A program made the translations under genes and the position numbers. 64,000 nucleotides of DNA from Campanula takesimana (lineage: Eukaryota > Streptophyta > Magnoliopsida > Asterales > Campanulaceae), in assembly GCA_026119855.1 (NCBI GenBank), contig JAOWBW010000560.1:496001-560000 (forward strand). Reading direction: 5' to 3'. Positions 10,266 through 21,889 of the stretch are shown here, one piece after another (position 1 is the stretch's first letter; every line of letters begins with the position of its first letter). The notes below the pieces were generated by a model. That model saw only the letters and a list, made by a program, of their open reading frames with translations. It had not been told where the DNA came from and did not search any database.

Positions 10266-11933
10266 GAGTTAAGTAGCTATTTGGTCTCTGACCTTTAGAC
10301 TTTTTTACGATTCAGTCCTTGAACCCAATTCGTTTACATTTCCGTCCTCAGACTACCTATTTCGCTTACAATCTCATTTCCGTCCAAACTGCCGTTAAGT
10401 TTTCCTATGTGGCACATTGACGTCATAAAAATGATGAGTTGGCACTAGACTTGGTCAAACTTTGGTGATATGGAAATTAAGGAGGGTAAAAGTGTACACT
10501 ATTAAACTAAAGATACCAAAATTAATTCTCATAGTATAAAGGGCCTAAGGTAAAAATATTAATCACAAATAAACCCCTCCCCATTAATTACCCATTCCAA
10601 CCGAGATCAAATTCAGAAACATACCCATCTTCTTCCCTCTCTCCCACCTCCATTCTCCACCCTAACCCTATCCACCATGGTCGTCGCCTCCACCTCCCAC
10701 ACCACCCTTTTTCTTCTCTGCCAATACCCATGCCAGGCCGCCTCCTCCTCCTCCCCCTCACACGATTCTTCTTCTTTTTCTCCTTCAACACCTATGCCAG
10801 CCTAACTCCCATAGCCGCCTCCTCTTTTCTTTCTCTAAAAATCCACAGCCCCCTCTTCAGATCTAGATCTAAATCTTGATCATTTCGTGATGGAGAAAAA
10901 TCCCCTTTAACGCTCATTAAATCATCAACCTCACAATCCGACTCATCTCCACTATTGCTGCCACTTTAATCGCCGCCATCGCCCTCTCCCTTCGTTTCTC
11001 GGTTTGGGCGTGTTAGAAAATTTCCTTGACAGATAGTCAAATCCGAGCCTAATTGGGTGAAAACATGATGAATTTGGATTTTTGAATTAATTAGGTGAAA
11101 CATAATGGATTTGGATTTTTGAATTTTTGTTTTGCTTTTTTGGTTTTGATTTTGAGTTTGGGTTTAATTTTTTTAAAGATCTTAACCCAGATTTGGATGC
11201 TAAGAGATTCGTACTGAATATGGTTGTTAGATCTAACTTAGATATCTCAGATCTGGTGGTTTTGTTAAGCAATGGTGGTGGCGGTATTGTGGTATTGGTA
11301 GTGGTGGGTTTATTGTTCTTGGTCTTTTGATTTTTAAAACATGGTGATGGTGTGTTCATTGTTAGTAGTTATGGACTGGTGTTGGAGGTGGGTTGTTATT
11401 GGTTTGTGGACTAGATGTGGTGGTGGTGAACGGTGGGCTGATGGTTTGTGGACTGGATGTGGTGGTGGTGAACAGTGGGTTTTTTCGATGGAGGTTTCTG
11501 ATTGGACGGTGGAGGAGGTGCTGGTTTGTGGTGGTCGGAGAGATGAGGCATCGAAATTTGTGATTTCTGAAGAAGGGGGGGGGGTTCTACCCAGATTTGA
11601 GTTTGGGAGAGATGAGGGAGGAAGGAGACAAGGGAGGGAGTGCTTAAAGATATTATGTAATTTTTTTTTCTATGGCCAAAAGTTTGATATTGTGCATTAT
11701 CACCCCTTGTACTTCCACCTCAGCAATTTTTGACAACTTGTACAGCCAACTCATCTTTTTATGACATCATTGTGCCACATATGCACATTTAACGGAATTT
11801 TTAACAGAAATGAGACGGAAGGATGAGATTGTAAGCGAAATAGGTAGTCTGAGGACGGAAATATAAACGAATTGGGTTTAAGGACTGAATCGTAAAAAAG
11901 TCTAAAGGTTAGGGACTAAATAGGTACTTAACT
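10266..11933. mobile_element. Mutator-like element with long inverted ends and 11-bp target duplication
   Basis: The left end GAGTTAAGTAGCTATTTGG and the right end (complement of AGTTAAGTACCTATTTAG) begin inverted repeats of about 130 bp; both contain TTTAGACTTTTTTACGATTC and CTCAGACTACCTATTTCGC. The identical 11-mer CCATCTCCGGC lies directly outside on both sides (10255-10265 and 11934-11944), a clear target duplication. The interior has CT-rich leader-like sequence (10600-10870) and GT-rich sequence with a 130-codon open frame (11341-11733) of no recognised family. No transposase: a non-autonomous element, possibly carrying host gene pieces. Confidence 0.85.
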
Positions 11934-11944
11934 CCATCTCCGGC

Positions 11945-12735
11945 CGCATCAGCAACTCTTCATCTCCATCGCTTCCCACCATCTCCGTCGCCTCCAGATA
12001 TTTCTTTCCCCACCACGCTCAACCACCCACTTCTAGGGGCTGATCCAGTGTATGACCAGGGTGGGCAGATGCACACCCTGGATTTTCCGAAAAAAAATTA
12101 CCGAGTAGTTATAAAAAAAAAAAAAAACTTTAGGGGTGTAAATTGTAATTTTTGAAAGAAGAGGAGTGTAGAGTGTCCTAGTTTTTCCAGTGAAAAATAA
12201 AAGGTTGGTCAGTCAAGCTAGGCCATTTTGGAGCTAAATTCGTGTCCACAGGTCGCGCACACATGAGTTTAGAGGTCCGAGGCACAAATCAACAAATTTT
12301 AACTGGAATTTGCACCTCCATGCACATCCGGGCGCGAGAGAGAGCCTCTAGTTTACATAAGCTTAACCCATACAAATGGTTAATTATATTTATACTAGTT
12401 CAACCCTTTACTCCAAACCAATGTGGGACAAATTCAATTGATTTTACCCACCAATGGTCTTGAGACATTTTTCCCTCATTTTTCCATTCGGGAGGCCCTT
12501 TTAAAGGAAGGAGATTTGGAAGTTTTTCACTTCCTTTCCCATGTGGGATACAAACCCACTCCCCAACTTACCCATTAACATTTGAGCTTTAAATTTTTCT
12601 ACCATCCTATATTAAATTTGACTCACCACATTTAATATTTACATGGAGAAAATATTAATCCACTTTATTCAACGAATGATTTTCCCAAAGAAATGAGCGC
12701 AATTTCCTTCACATAATTACACATTTTTTCAACAC
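11945..12735. other. Unassigned relic sequence
   Basis: Continues the CT-rich target of the preceding element (to about 12040), then mixed sequence with an A run at 12112-12127. The words CAATGTGGGACAAA (12418) and CATGTGGGATAC (12540) recall retroelement LTRs, but no element could be bounded. No reliable gene. Confidence 0.3.
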
Positions 12736-12815
12736 GAGTTGTGTAATCGTATGGGGGATGATATGCTTAACGATTCTTTAGTGTCTTATGTTGAAAAAGA
12801 TGTACTAACTAATGT
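12736..12815 (+). pseudogene. hAT / ZMYM-type transposase C-terminal fragment
   Basis: The plus strand reads LCNRMGDDMLNDSLVSYVEK followed by DVLTN. This pattern (RMGD..LND.LV.Y.E.D) is typical of the C-terminal dimerisation region of plant hAT-type and zinc-finger MYM-type transposase relatives. It is cut at 12815 by the gypsy-1 LTR. The continuation expected on the far side of gypsy-1 was not found. Short fragment, so moderate confidence. Confidence 0.45.
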
Positions 12816-14819
12816 TGTAACGACCCAGATTTTCATAAAGTAGACAAATCCATAAAAACATGGAAATACCAATAGTTATCTTACAAAATCCCACTTAAAC
12901 AGCCCAACGGCTAGTCTCAAACCATCAATTCAACAATAAATGCGGAAGCGAATTAAATGCTAAGTCTTCAAAGCCAGTAAAACCACTAGCTAAACAAAAT
13001 AAACCATAAAGTCTTAATATAACTGACACGGACAGCTTCATCTAGCGATCCGTCTACCTCTTTAAGTCGTTACCTGAAAAAGATTATTAGAGAAAGGGTG
13101 AGCGAACAATGCTCAGTAAGTTCATACAGACTTCTCCGATAGCTAAGGAGAAGTGACCGAAAGAACGGACTCAATTGATAATTTCAAAGATCGGACATTA
13201 TTTAAAATACTAACTGCATGTAACAAATGCAGTTATCTATTCAAAGATTTGTGGTCCTAATTCCATTCCGTCAATTCAAAGTTCCAAACACCTTTTCAGG
13301 GTGTCACACCTTTTCAGGGTGTTAAGTGAATAAGAGACCTTACACCTTTTCAGGGTGCTCCCTTATTTAGAGTTATCATGATAATCTAGAGTTCCACAAA
13401 GTCTAAGTTACACGTAGTTAACTAGACTTATTTCCATTAGTCCGTTTCCTAGGACCGTTTCCACATTAGTCCTTTTCAGGGACTAGTTAGTCCTTTTCAG
13501 GGACTATACAGCTACACCTGTTGCAATTAGATATAGCATACTTCCCAAAATAGTGTTCCCTAAACGAGAGCACATGCAAATTCAAATGTTCTAAGATTTC
13601 CTACGACCAAAACACGTCATAGGTAAAATATACAAAAGACGTTCATCAACGTAGAGTTCAAGCGCTATGGACCATATAGCATTCATGAAAGAATTATAGA
13701 GTTCCAATGAATAAAGAATTCAAAATACTTAGGAACGTAATCCCTTACCTTGCTAGCGTTGACTTCTAGCGGGTTCTTACGCACAATCTACAATCACGCA
13801 AAGATACTACTTTTAGGGCAAGAGCAATATTTAACCCCATCCCCCAACTTCATTTTCTATCTTTAACCTTATGAGTTTATTTCCTAAACCCCTTTTTAAG
13901 GTCTTTCTTTAGTTTAGGATTTACATTACCCTTCATAACTTTCCCAACATACCCTTAGGTTTTACGTAAAAGTCTACTTTCAACCCAAATGTCTTAAGTT
14001 GACTTAATTTCATGAAAACACTATTCACAACATTGACTTTACTATTCATAGTTTGACTTTCACTATTCACAGTTTGACTTTCCCTATCCCAGTTGACTTT
14101 CAATATTCCAGTTGACTTTTCACACACTTGGAACACCATGAATACACACACACAAAACCCTAATTTACAAACCCTAATTTGTGACACACACTGTACACAC
14201 ACACACACACACTCTCGGCATACACACACTGCACACATGCACTGCACACATACACAAACACACTCCACTGCCGCCAGCCGCCGCCGCCGCTGCTGCTGCC
14301 GCCGTCGTGGTGGTGGTTCATGCATGCATGTCTATTCCATTCCAACTTCCTCCATTAAAGAGGTTTTCAAAGATTAATAATAACCCTAGTTTTATCACTT
14401 TAGGGTTAAGGTTCTAAGTTTCGTTTCAAAATTCCTAGGTGATACCCAACCTAAGAATTAATATTTAGAGATGAGGGAATTACCTTCGAAGGGGGGGTGA
14501 ATCTTCTTCTTCCTCCTCTCTTTCTCCTTCCTTCTCCTTCTTCTCCCTCTCTCGGTTCTCTCTCTCCCCGCCTCCTCTCTCTCTTTCTTTAGGGTTTGTG
14601 GTTGACACAAAATAGTAGGGAGAGGTTTAAAGAGGATTTAAATACTTAGGGTTCTCCTTTTCTTATTCCAAAAAGGTTTTCCAAAGTTTGACAAGATTGA
14701 GCCCTTCTTTACTAGCCCAATTCATTAATTATTTAATGAGCCCGATCACCAAGCATTTAATATAAAAGAAAAGAAAGAAATAATAATAATAATAATGGCC
14801 AAAAAGGCCGGTTATTACA
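12816..14819 (-). repeat. gypsy-1 3' LTR, complete (2004 bp)
   Basis: On the minus strand it starts TGTAATAACCGG (14819) and ends GGGTCGTTACA (12816), i.e. TG...CA ends. The part 12817-13811 is repeated nearly identically at 43387-44381. The other half (13812-14819) occurs once and includes CA microsatellites (about 14140-14260), a GCCGCCGCC run, and a CT-rich block (14500-14590). Short open frames over these repeats (13933-14417) are composition artefacts. Confidence 0.9.
13288..13506 (-). promoter_or_regulatory. Five LTR hairpins with one invariant loop
   Basis: Within about 220 bp the 7-mer TTTTCAG occurs five times, each flanked by short complementary arms. Arms are ACACC/GGTGT (13288-13304 and 13306-13322), CACC/GGTG (13343-13357) and TAGTCC/GGACTA (13467-13485 and 13488-13506). 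The arm sequences differ but pairing is preserved, while the loop does not change. The block recurs in the other LTR piece at about 43858-44076. It lies in the U5-side half of the LTR, so depending on the transcription start it may be in the leader RNA, where the loop would read CUGAAAA. A structured RNA or protein-binding element is inferred. Confidence 0.55.
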
Positions 14820-14820
14820 C

Positions 14821-14835
14821 TCTTCCCTCCTTAAA
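14821..14835 (-). promoter_or_regulatory. gypsy-1 polypurine tract
   Basis: The minus strand reads AAGGAGGGAAGAG directly before the LTR start TGTAATAACC. This is the usual position of the plus-strand primer for LTR retrotransposons. Confidence 0.75.
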
Positions 14836-14864
14836 AGGGTTTGGTCCTCCAAACTAAACGTACC

Positions 14865-17800
14865 TTAAGCAGCGAATAACTCAGGGTATGCTTCTCGCAT
14901 CTCACTCTCGAGCTCCCACGTCGCTTCCCTTTCTGAGTGATTGCTCCATTGAACTTTTACGTAAGGAATCACCCTTCTTCTCAGGGTTTGATCCTTGCGA
15001 TCCACGATCTTTATCGGTGCTTCATCATAGCTCAGGTCGGCACGCATCCTCAGTTGCTTGTACTCGATTGCATGACGTGGGTCAGGAATATACTTCCTTA
15101 GCATAGATACATGAAACACGTCGTGAACTCCTGCTAAAACAGGCGGTAAAGCTAACTTGTATGCTACGGTCCCAACTCGTTCTAAGATTTCAAATGGTCC
15201 CATATATCTTGGACTCAGCTTCCCACGGATTCCGAATCTCATCACTCCCTTGGTTGGCGAAATCTTCAAAAAGACATGGTCGCCTAGTTGGAACTCTAAA
15301 TCACGTCTACGATGGTCAGCATACGATTTCTGTCGGCTTTGCGTGGTTAATAACCATTTTCTAATTTGTTGAACCTTGTTGGCAGTTACTTGCACAAGTT
15401 CCGGTCCGGTTATCTTTCTCTCACCAACTTCGTCCCAACACGTCGGTGATCTACATTTCCTCCCGTACATCGCTTCGTACGGTGCCATACCGATGCTAGC
15501 ATGAAAGCTATTATTATAGGCGAACTCTACTAATGGCAAGTGTTCATCCCAAGTCCCTTGCCAATCCAATGACGTCGCTCTCAACATATCCTCCAGCGTT
15601 TGAATAGTTCTTTCTGATTGTCCATCGGTCTGCGGGTGGAAGGCTGTACTCATTGACAACTCGGTACCCAAAGCTCTTTGCAGACTCTTCCAAAATTTTG
15701 ATGTGAACCTAGCGTCTCTGTCGGACACAATCGAGACTGGTATCCCATGCAATTTTACAATCTCATTTATGTAGAGCTTTGCCAACTTTTCCAGCGAATC
15801 ATTTACCTTAATTACCAGGAAATGAGCAGATTTGGTGAGTCGGTCAACTATCACCCATATTGCGTTATACCCTTTCAGCGTCTTTGGCAAACCCACTACT
15901 AAATCCATCGCGATATGCTCCCACTTCCATTCGGGAATAGGCAGTGGCTGAAGCAATCCTGCCGGTCTCTGGTGTTCGCTCTTTACTTGCTGGCATACTA
16001 AACATCTTGAAACAAAATCAGCTACTTCTCCCTTCATATTGCTCCACCAGAATGATTCCCTTAGATTCCTATACATCTTCGTGCTTCCAGGGTGCACGGA
16101 GAATCTTGAACAATGGGCTTCTTTCAAAATTTCCCTCTTGATATTCTCATCATCAGATACACATATTCTAGACTGATATCTCAGGATTCCATCTTCTCCA
16201 ACAGGGAATTCCTTCGCCTTCCCATTAGCTATACTCTCTAGTACCTTCCTTAATTTTTCGTCTCCTCCTTGAGCTTCTTTAATCCTATCCATAAGCGTTG
16301 GTTGGACGCTCATTTGTGCCAAATACGCTTTAACCTCAACCTCTAGGTTAGTAATCTCCAAACGATCCCAAACATTCTTCTCCTTAGAAATCAATGTGGC
16401 TAGCGTCCCACGATTCTTCCTACTCAACGCGTCTGCCACCTTATTGGCCTTGCCGGGGTGGTATAAGATCGTACAATCATAGTCCTTTAATAGTTCTAAC
16501 CATCTCCTCTGCCTCATGTTGAGCTCTTTCTGCGTAAAGATATACTTAAGGCTCTTATGATCCGTGAAAATCTGACATGTAACCCCATACAAGTAATGTC
16601 TCCAAATCTTCAGGGAAAATATCACAGCTGCTAATTCTAAGTCATGTGTAGGGTAATTCTTCTCATGGTTTTTCAACTGCCTGGATGCATAAGCTATCAC
16701 CTTATCATTTTGCATCAATACGCAACCTAGTCCTTTAAGTGAAGCATCACTATAAACCACGAATCCTTCGGTGCCTGATGGTAGTGCAAGAACTGGTGCA
16801 GATACCAAACGTCGTTTTAATTCCTCGAAACTTGTTTCACATTCATCAGACCAAACAAACTTGGCTCCTTTCTGCGTCAACTTGGTTAGTGGTAAGGACA
16901 ACTTAGAGAACCCTTCCACGAATCTCCTATAATAATCTGCCAGTCCCAAGAAACTCCTTATCTCACTTACTGACGTTGGTCTCTCCCAATTTACAATGGC
17001 TTCTATTTTTGTTGGATCCACAGCAATCCCATCTTTCGACACTACATGCCCTAGGAATGCCACTTCCTCTAACCAAAATTCACACTTCTTAAATTTGGCA
17101 TACAACTTTTGCTCCCGTAGGATTTGTAATACTAACCTCAAGTGTTCCTCATGTTCCTCATTAGTCTTTGAGTACACCAAAATATCATCGATGAAGACAA
17201 TCACACACGTATCTAAGAACTTTTGAAATATCCTATTCATTAGTTCCATAAACGCTGCCGGTGCGTTAGTCAATCCAAACGGCATCACCACAAATTCATA
17301 ATGGCCATATCTAGTTCTAAAAGCCGTCTTTGCTACATCTTCCTTCTTTACTCTTAGATGGTGATAACCAGATCTCGAATCTATCTTGGAGAAGTAACAT
17401 GCTCCACGAAGCTGATCGAACAAGTCATCAATCCTCGGCAACGGATACTGGTTCCTTACCGTCACACGATTCAATTCCCTATAGTCGATGCACAACCTCA
17501 TCGTCCCATCCTTCTTCTTTACGAATAAGACCGGTGCGCCCCATGGCGAAACACTTGGTCGAATCAATCCTTTGTCCAGCAATTCTTGTAGTTGCTCCTT
17601 CAATTCCTTTAGTTCTAGGGGAGCCATTCTATACAGTGCCCTCGATATTGGTGTAGTTTCTGGTACCAAATCGATGGAAAACTCAACTTCTTTTTCAGGT
17701 GGTACCCCAGGTAAATCTTCTGGAAACACGTCCTTGAAGTCTTTGATCACTGAGAGTGATTCTATAGTTACCTCACTGGCATCAGTGTTACTCACGTATG

Positions 17801-19329
17801 CCAGAAATCCTCCACATCCCTTTCTTAGCATCCTACGCGCCTTCATAACTGAAATGATGTTCGATGGAGCCTTAGGTCTCGTACCTCTAAAGCAACACTC
17901 TTCTCCAGATGGTAGCTTGAATTTAACCTCCTTTCTAAAGCAATCTATATGAGCATGATAGGCTGCTAACCAATCCATCCCTAAGATCACATCAAACTCA
18001 TCCATCTTCAAACTAATAAGGTCGACTTCGAATTTCCTACCGTTCAATTCTAAGGGGCATCTTTTAAACACAGATGTAATTGAAATCGAGTCTTTAGTCA
18101 ATGTATCTACTACTAACGAATGCTCTAGCACTTCAGGGACCAATTTCATTTTGTTTGCTAGTTGAGTGCTTATCACAGAATGAGTAGCGCCAGAATCAAT
18201 CAATGCACGAACATTACGAGAGTAAAGTTGTACCGTACCTGCCACGAGATCATTAGTGGCGCGTGCATCCTTAACTGTCATAGTGAAGACACGTCCATTA
18301 CCTCCACCTTTTCCCTTATTGTCGTCCTTTACTCCTTTGGCCTTGTTGTCCCTCCTTGGTTCCAGGCACTTCCAATGGGGATGTCCCGTCTTGTCACAAT
18401 TGTAGCATTTCTTCTCCTTGTACCAGCACCCTTCAGTTTTATGCCTCCCGTCACATACTTGGCATTTCACATCTGAGCCTTGCCCTTTGGCATCTTCTCT
18501 TTTTCCATCTCTACGGCTTCCTTGACCTTTATTAGGGTACTTGTTAGCCGTACCATCCTTCTCATGATCACTCGTCTTGCGCTTGTTATCCTCATTCTTA
18601 TTCCAGCTCCCTTTGGTAGGTTCCTTTTCAGTCGTCTTCTTCCTTTCATCCTTCTTGTTCCGATAATTGTCCGCTTCAGTTTCCACGATCTTAGCTCGGT
18701 CCAACACTTGATCGTACGTTGGCAACATCAGTGGGGTAATTCTGTAGCGGATTCGGTCACTCAGACCAAGTTCGAACTTCCGGGCCTTTTGCTCATCATT
18801 ATCGAAGAACGCCGGAGCAAACTCTAGCAACTCTGTGAATTTCTCGCAATACTCGTCCACAGTCATCCTTCCTTGGGTTAGAGTCATGAATTCTGCCACC
18901 TTAGCGTTTCGAACGCTCATTGAATAATACTTTTCATAGAAGATGCGCTTGAATCCATCCCAAGTAAGCGCAGCATCACCACGAGCCGTAGCAGCTCTCT
19001 TCTCTCCTTCCCACCATTTCAGGGCTTGTCCCTTAAGCATGAATGTGGCGAACGCCACCTTCCTTTCAGGAGTACAATCCAGAGTTTTGAAAACTTTCTC
19101 CATGCCTTTCACCCAGTCTTCTGGTTTCTCATTCTTAGAGCCAGAAAATGACTCCGAATTCCATTTCTGAAAGAGTTCTAGCGGATCCCTCATAGGAACT
19201 TGTGGGTTCTGCTGTGGTTGAGTTAGTGCCGTCATAACTTGCCCGATACCGGCCACGGTTTGATTCAGTGTTCTAAACAAATTTGCCATATCAGGGTCAA
19301 CTCGTCCCTCGGCGTTAGCGTTTCGTCTG
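14865..19329 (-). CDS. gypsy-1 Gag-Pol polyprotein (5' codons displaced by gypsy-2)
   Basis: A single long frame of about 1490 codons with all parts of a chromodomain Ty3/gypsy polyprotein in order. The list is: retrotransposon Gag; Cys/His knuckle CYNCDKTGHPHWKC (about 18367-18407) preceded by CQVCDGRHKTEGC; aspartic protease with LIDSGATHS (about 18181-18206); RT with FIDDILVYSK (about 17170-17200); RNase H; integrase with HHCC region (CLVCQQVK near 16000) and catalytic Asp motifs (VSDRDARF near 15720); and a C-terminal chromodomain-like module (VQWSNHSEREATWELE). No internal stop or frameshift was seen. The start Met lies at 28984, beyond gypsy-2; codons reading upstream of 19329 belong to the inserted LTR. 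The chromodomain suggests targeting to marked chromatin. Confidence 0.93.
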
Positions 19330-21854
19330 TGACACGCCCCCAGGTCCCGGGATCCCCTAATAGAACCTCGAACCTGGATGGGAGTGCCTAACAAGAAACA
19401 AGAAACTTAACAAGAAACTTAATGACATTTGTTTAACAAACTGACATGATATATATACTCTAGAGTAAGGAGCTATACTAGCTCACAACACGAGTTCTAG
19501 ACAAGAAATTTTAAAACCAAACTTGATACATACACAGCGGAAACATGCCTAGCACATAAGCTGGCATTAAGAGTACTATACAAGATGTCTAGTGACAACA
19601 AGAACTGAACAAGACTGTCTACCCCAAAATAAGGAGTTATACAACCCAATACATCGTCCTCACCAAGTGTAAAAGGACACAAGCCCCAAAATAATCACGA
19701 CCTGCGAAGCAAGCTCCAACTATGTCGAGCCTCACTGCGCACTATCCTTCCTTTCCTGGGGGGGGGGAAACAAATAAAGGGTGAGATAAATCTCAGTAAG
19801 CTATTAGATGCAACTACATGACATGTTATCATGCAATTCAAGTAGATACTCAAATAATCATATCTCAAGTATCATCAAGTAACAAGTATATGAGAGGATA
19901 ATCCACTCATCAAATAGCACATAAGGCTAAACAAGCAAGTTATAAGGATATTGCTTCCTTCCTTATTCCTCCCAAGAATACCATTGTTGTCGAAGCTTGT
20001 ATTACTTTGACATCACGATCAATAACAGGAACTGATTATTCAGTATATATCAGAAGACCCGGTAACCAGTGTCATTCTCAATATCAGTACTCATGATTAT
20101 TCACGAGGTGTTCGGGACGGGAGTTTAGCATTCACTTAAGTCAGGCTTATTGCTCCAACTAAGGAAGCTATGCCCTTACTATGGCCGGTAGTAAGGGGTC
20201 GGGCGGAAATACATAGGGACCCGATTGTCACTTAAACCCCAGCTCTCGCGACAAGCGTGAACCTATACATTTTCGAACAAGCAAGGAGAACCAGCTGGAC
20301 TCACACAAGAAAGTACAAGTAGATATTTACTTGAACAACGGGAGAAGAACTAATCCAAATGTAGTGGACTAGCTCAACAAGGAACATGCTTCAAGTACTC
20401 AAGAAGTCACCTTGTTATCAAGCAACTATATGCAATGTTTGCACATACACAACAAGAACATGTCTCATACACGTTAGTGCTTGTTCATAGCACTTTCTAG
20501 TTCACTACCATACATATGTATTGGTGTCAAGCCAAGTACAAGATTTTATTATCTTATATTCAAGTCTTAATCCATTTCTATGGATGTTCAAGTCATGTAC
20601 AAGCTTTTAATGTCTTATACTTCAAGTTATAACTTCCAATCTTTGGACATTCAAACAAGTATAAGAGTTATACATTTACTCTTACCAAATCCCAATCCTA
20701 TTCTTAGGATGTTCAAGTCTAAGACCTTATGCTAATGCCTCTAAGGTGTACAATCATTAGATTCACAACAAGTATAACACATTAGTGCTTGTTCATAGCA
20801 CTTTCAAGACATAAAGAAGAGATACTACTCTTATACTTATGTTCTCATTTTAATTCAATGAGTATACATATTTAAGACCAAGTCTGATGCCCCTAAAGTA
20901 TCACAACACTTGCTAGGACATCTTATACTAAGGTTATATACCTTTACTAGGGTTACTTCCAACTTATACCAACTTTAAACAAAATCTTTGTTTTTCAGGT
21001 AATTGTGCGGTCGCCCATAATGGACTGTGCGGCCGCACACAACCAAGTAAATTTCTTTGAAAAACCCTTCAGAAAGATGTGCGGTCTCACAATCATTTTT
21101 GTGCGGTCGCACAGTGTACCAAAATGCGAAATTCTCATTCCTTTCCCAGGTTGAACTATTTCCGTCCCAAAACGTAGGAGTAACTTTTACTACCATTTTA
21201 ACATACTCAGAAAAGGCATAACATTATTCAAACTCATATTTCCAAATCCCTTTATCATTTTACACAGGGGAATTTTACTCCTTTTGTCCCAAATTTACAA
21301 GTACCACAAAAATCATCCCAAACACAAAATTAACCATCACAAGTATCGAGAATAACATTTATGCATGTTATTACAAGCAAGGGGAAGCTAATAACTTACC
21401 TAGTCAAAATTCAAGTTGACCCAAACTTATTTCTGTTCGGCCTGGAACGCTCTATTCAACGCCACGAATATTAATCCGGGATCGGAATCAAGAACGGAGG
21501 GATAATTAAACTCAAGGAGTCGGGAATAGGGAAATCTTTTAACCCTAGGTTATGAAACAGAGGAAGTGTACGTAATGAAATTGGGTAAAATGACCCAGAG
21601 AAGAAAGCCAACAAGTTGATATACATTCAAGTTTCAAAGAATTGCACTTAGGCCCCTCAAGTTTCACTTTTAACAAAAAGACCCCTAAAGTCAAATTTTC
21701 ACAAATGACCCAAACGTCAAAACTAGACATTTAACCACCTTAACTATTTAAAGTATTTAAAACTTTAACCCACGTAAAACTAACACATAATATACAAGTT
21801 CAAGTATTTAACAAGTATGTCAAATATTTAACAAGAAATAGGATGGGTGTTACA
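19330..21854 (-). repeat. gypsy-2 3' LTR (2525 bp)
   Basis: The plus strand starts TGACACGCCCCCAGGTCCC and ends GGATGGGTGTTACA. Matches 26440-28962 almost base for base. Short open frames at 19497-19682, 20975-21196 and 21545-21730 recur in both LTRs and have no family resemblance. Confidence 0.95.
21005..21112. promoter_or_regulatory. Cluster of CpG-rich 12-bp palindromes in the gypsy-2 LTR
   Basis: Four related 12-mers lie within 108 bp: GTGCGGTCGCCC (21005), GTGCGGCCGCAC (21027, a perfect palindrome), GTGCGGTCTCAC (21079) and GTGCGGTCGCAC (21101). The surrounding LTR is AT-rich and CpG-poor. The cluster is unchanged in the other LTR (28114-28221). A protein-binding or methylation-sensitive site is inferred. 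Confidence 0.5.
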
Positions 21855-21868
21855 TCCTCCCCACCTTA
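21855..21868 (-). promoter_or_regulatory. gypsy-2 polypurine tract
   Basis: The minus strand reads AAGGTGGGGAGGA immediately before the LTR start TGTAACACCC, the expected plus-strand primer. Confidence 0.75.
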
Positions 21869-21889
21869 AAGAAAATTCGCCCACGAATT

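Noticed and set aside
14093..14417. Overlapping open frames on both strands rich in His/Thr or Cys/Val
   Set aside because: Produced by CA microsatellites and GCC runs in the gypsy-1 LTR.
15157..18827. Several plus-strand open frames inside the gypsy-1 gag-pol region, and similar ones on the plus strand of gypsy-2
   Set aside because: They run antisense to an intact polyprotein with clear domains and show no family resemblance of their own.
20975..21196. A 73-codon minus-strand frame conserved in both gypsy-2 LTRs (also 28084-28305)
   Set aside because: Identity follows from LTR identity; there is no start context or family similarity, and it covers the palindrome cluster.
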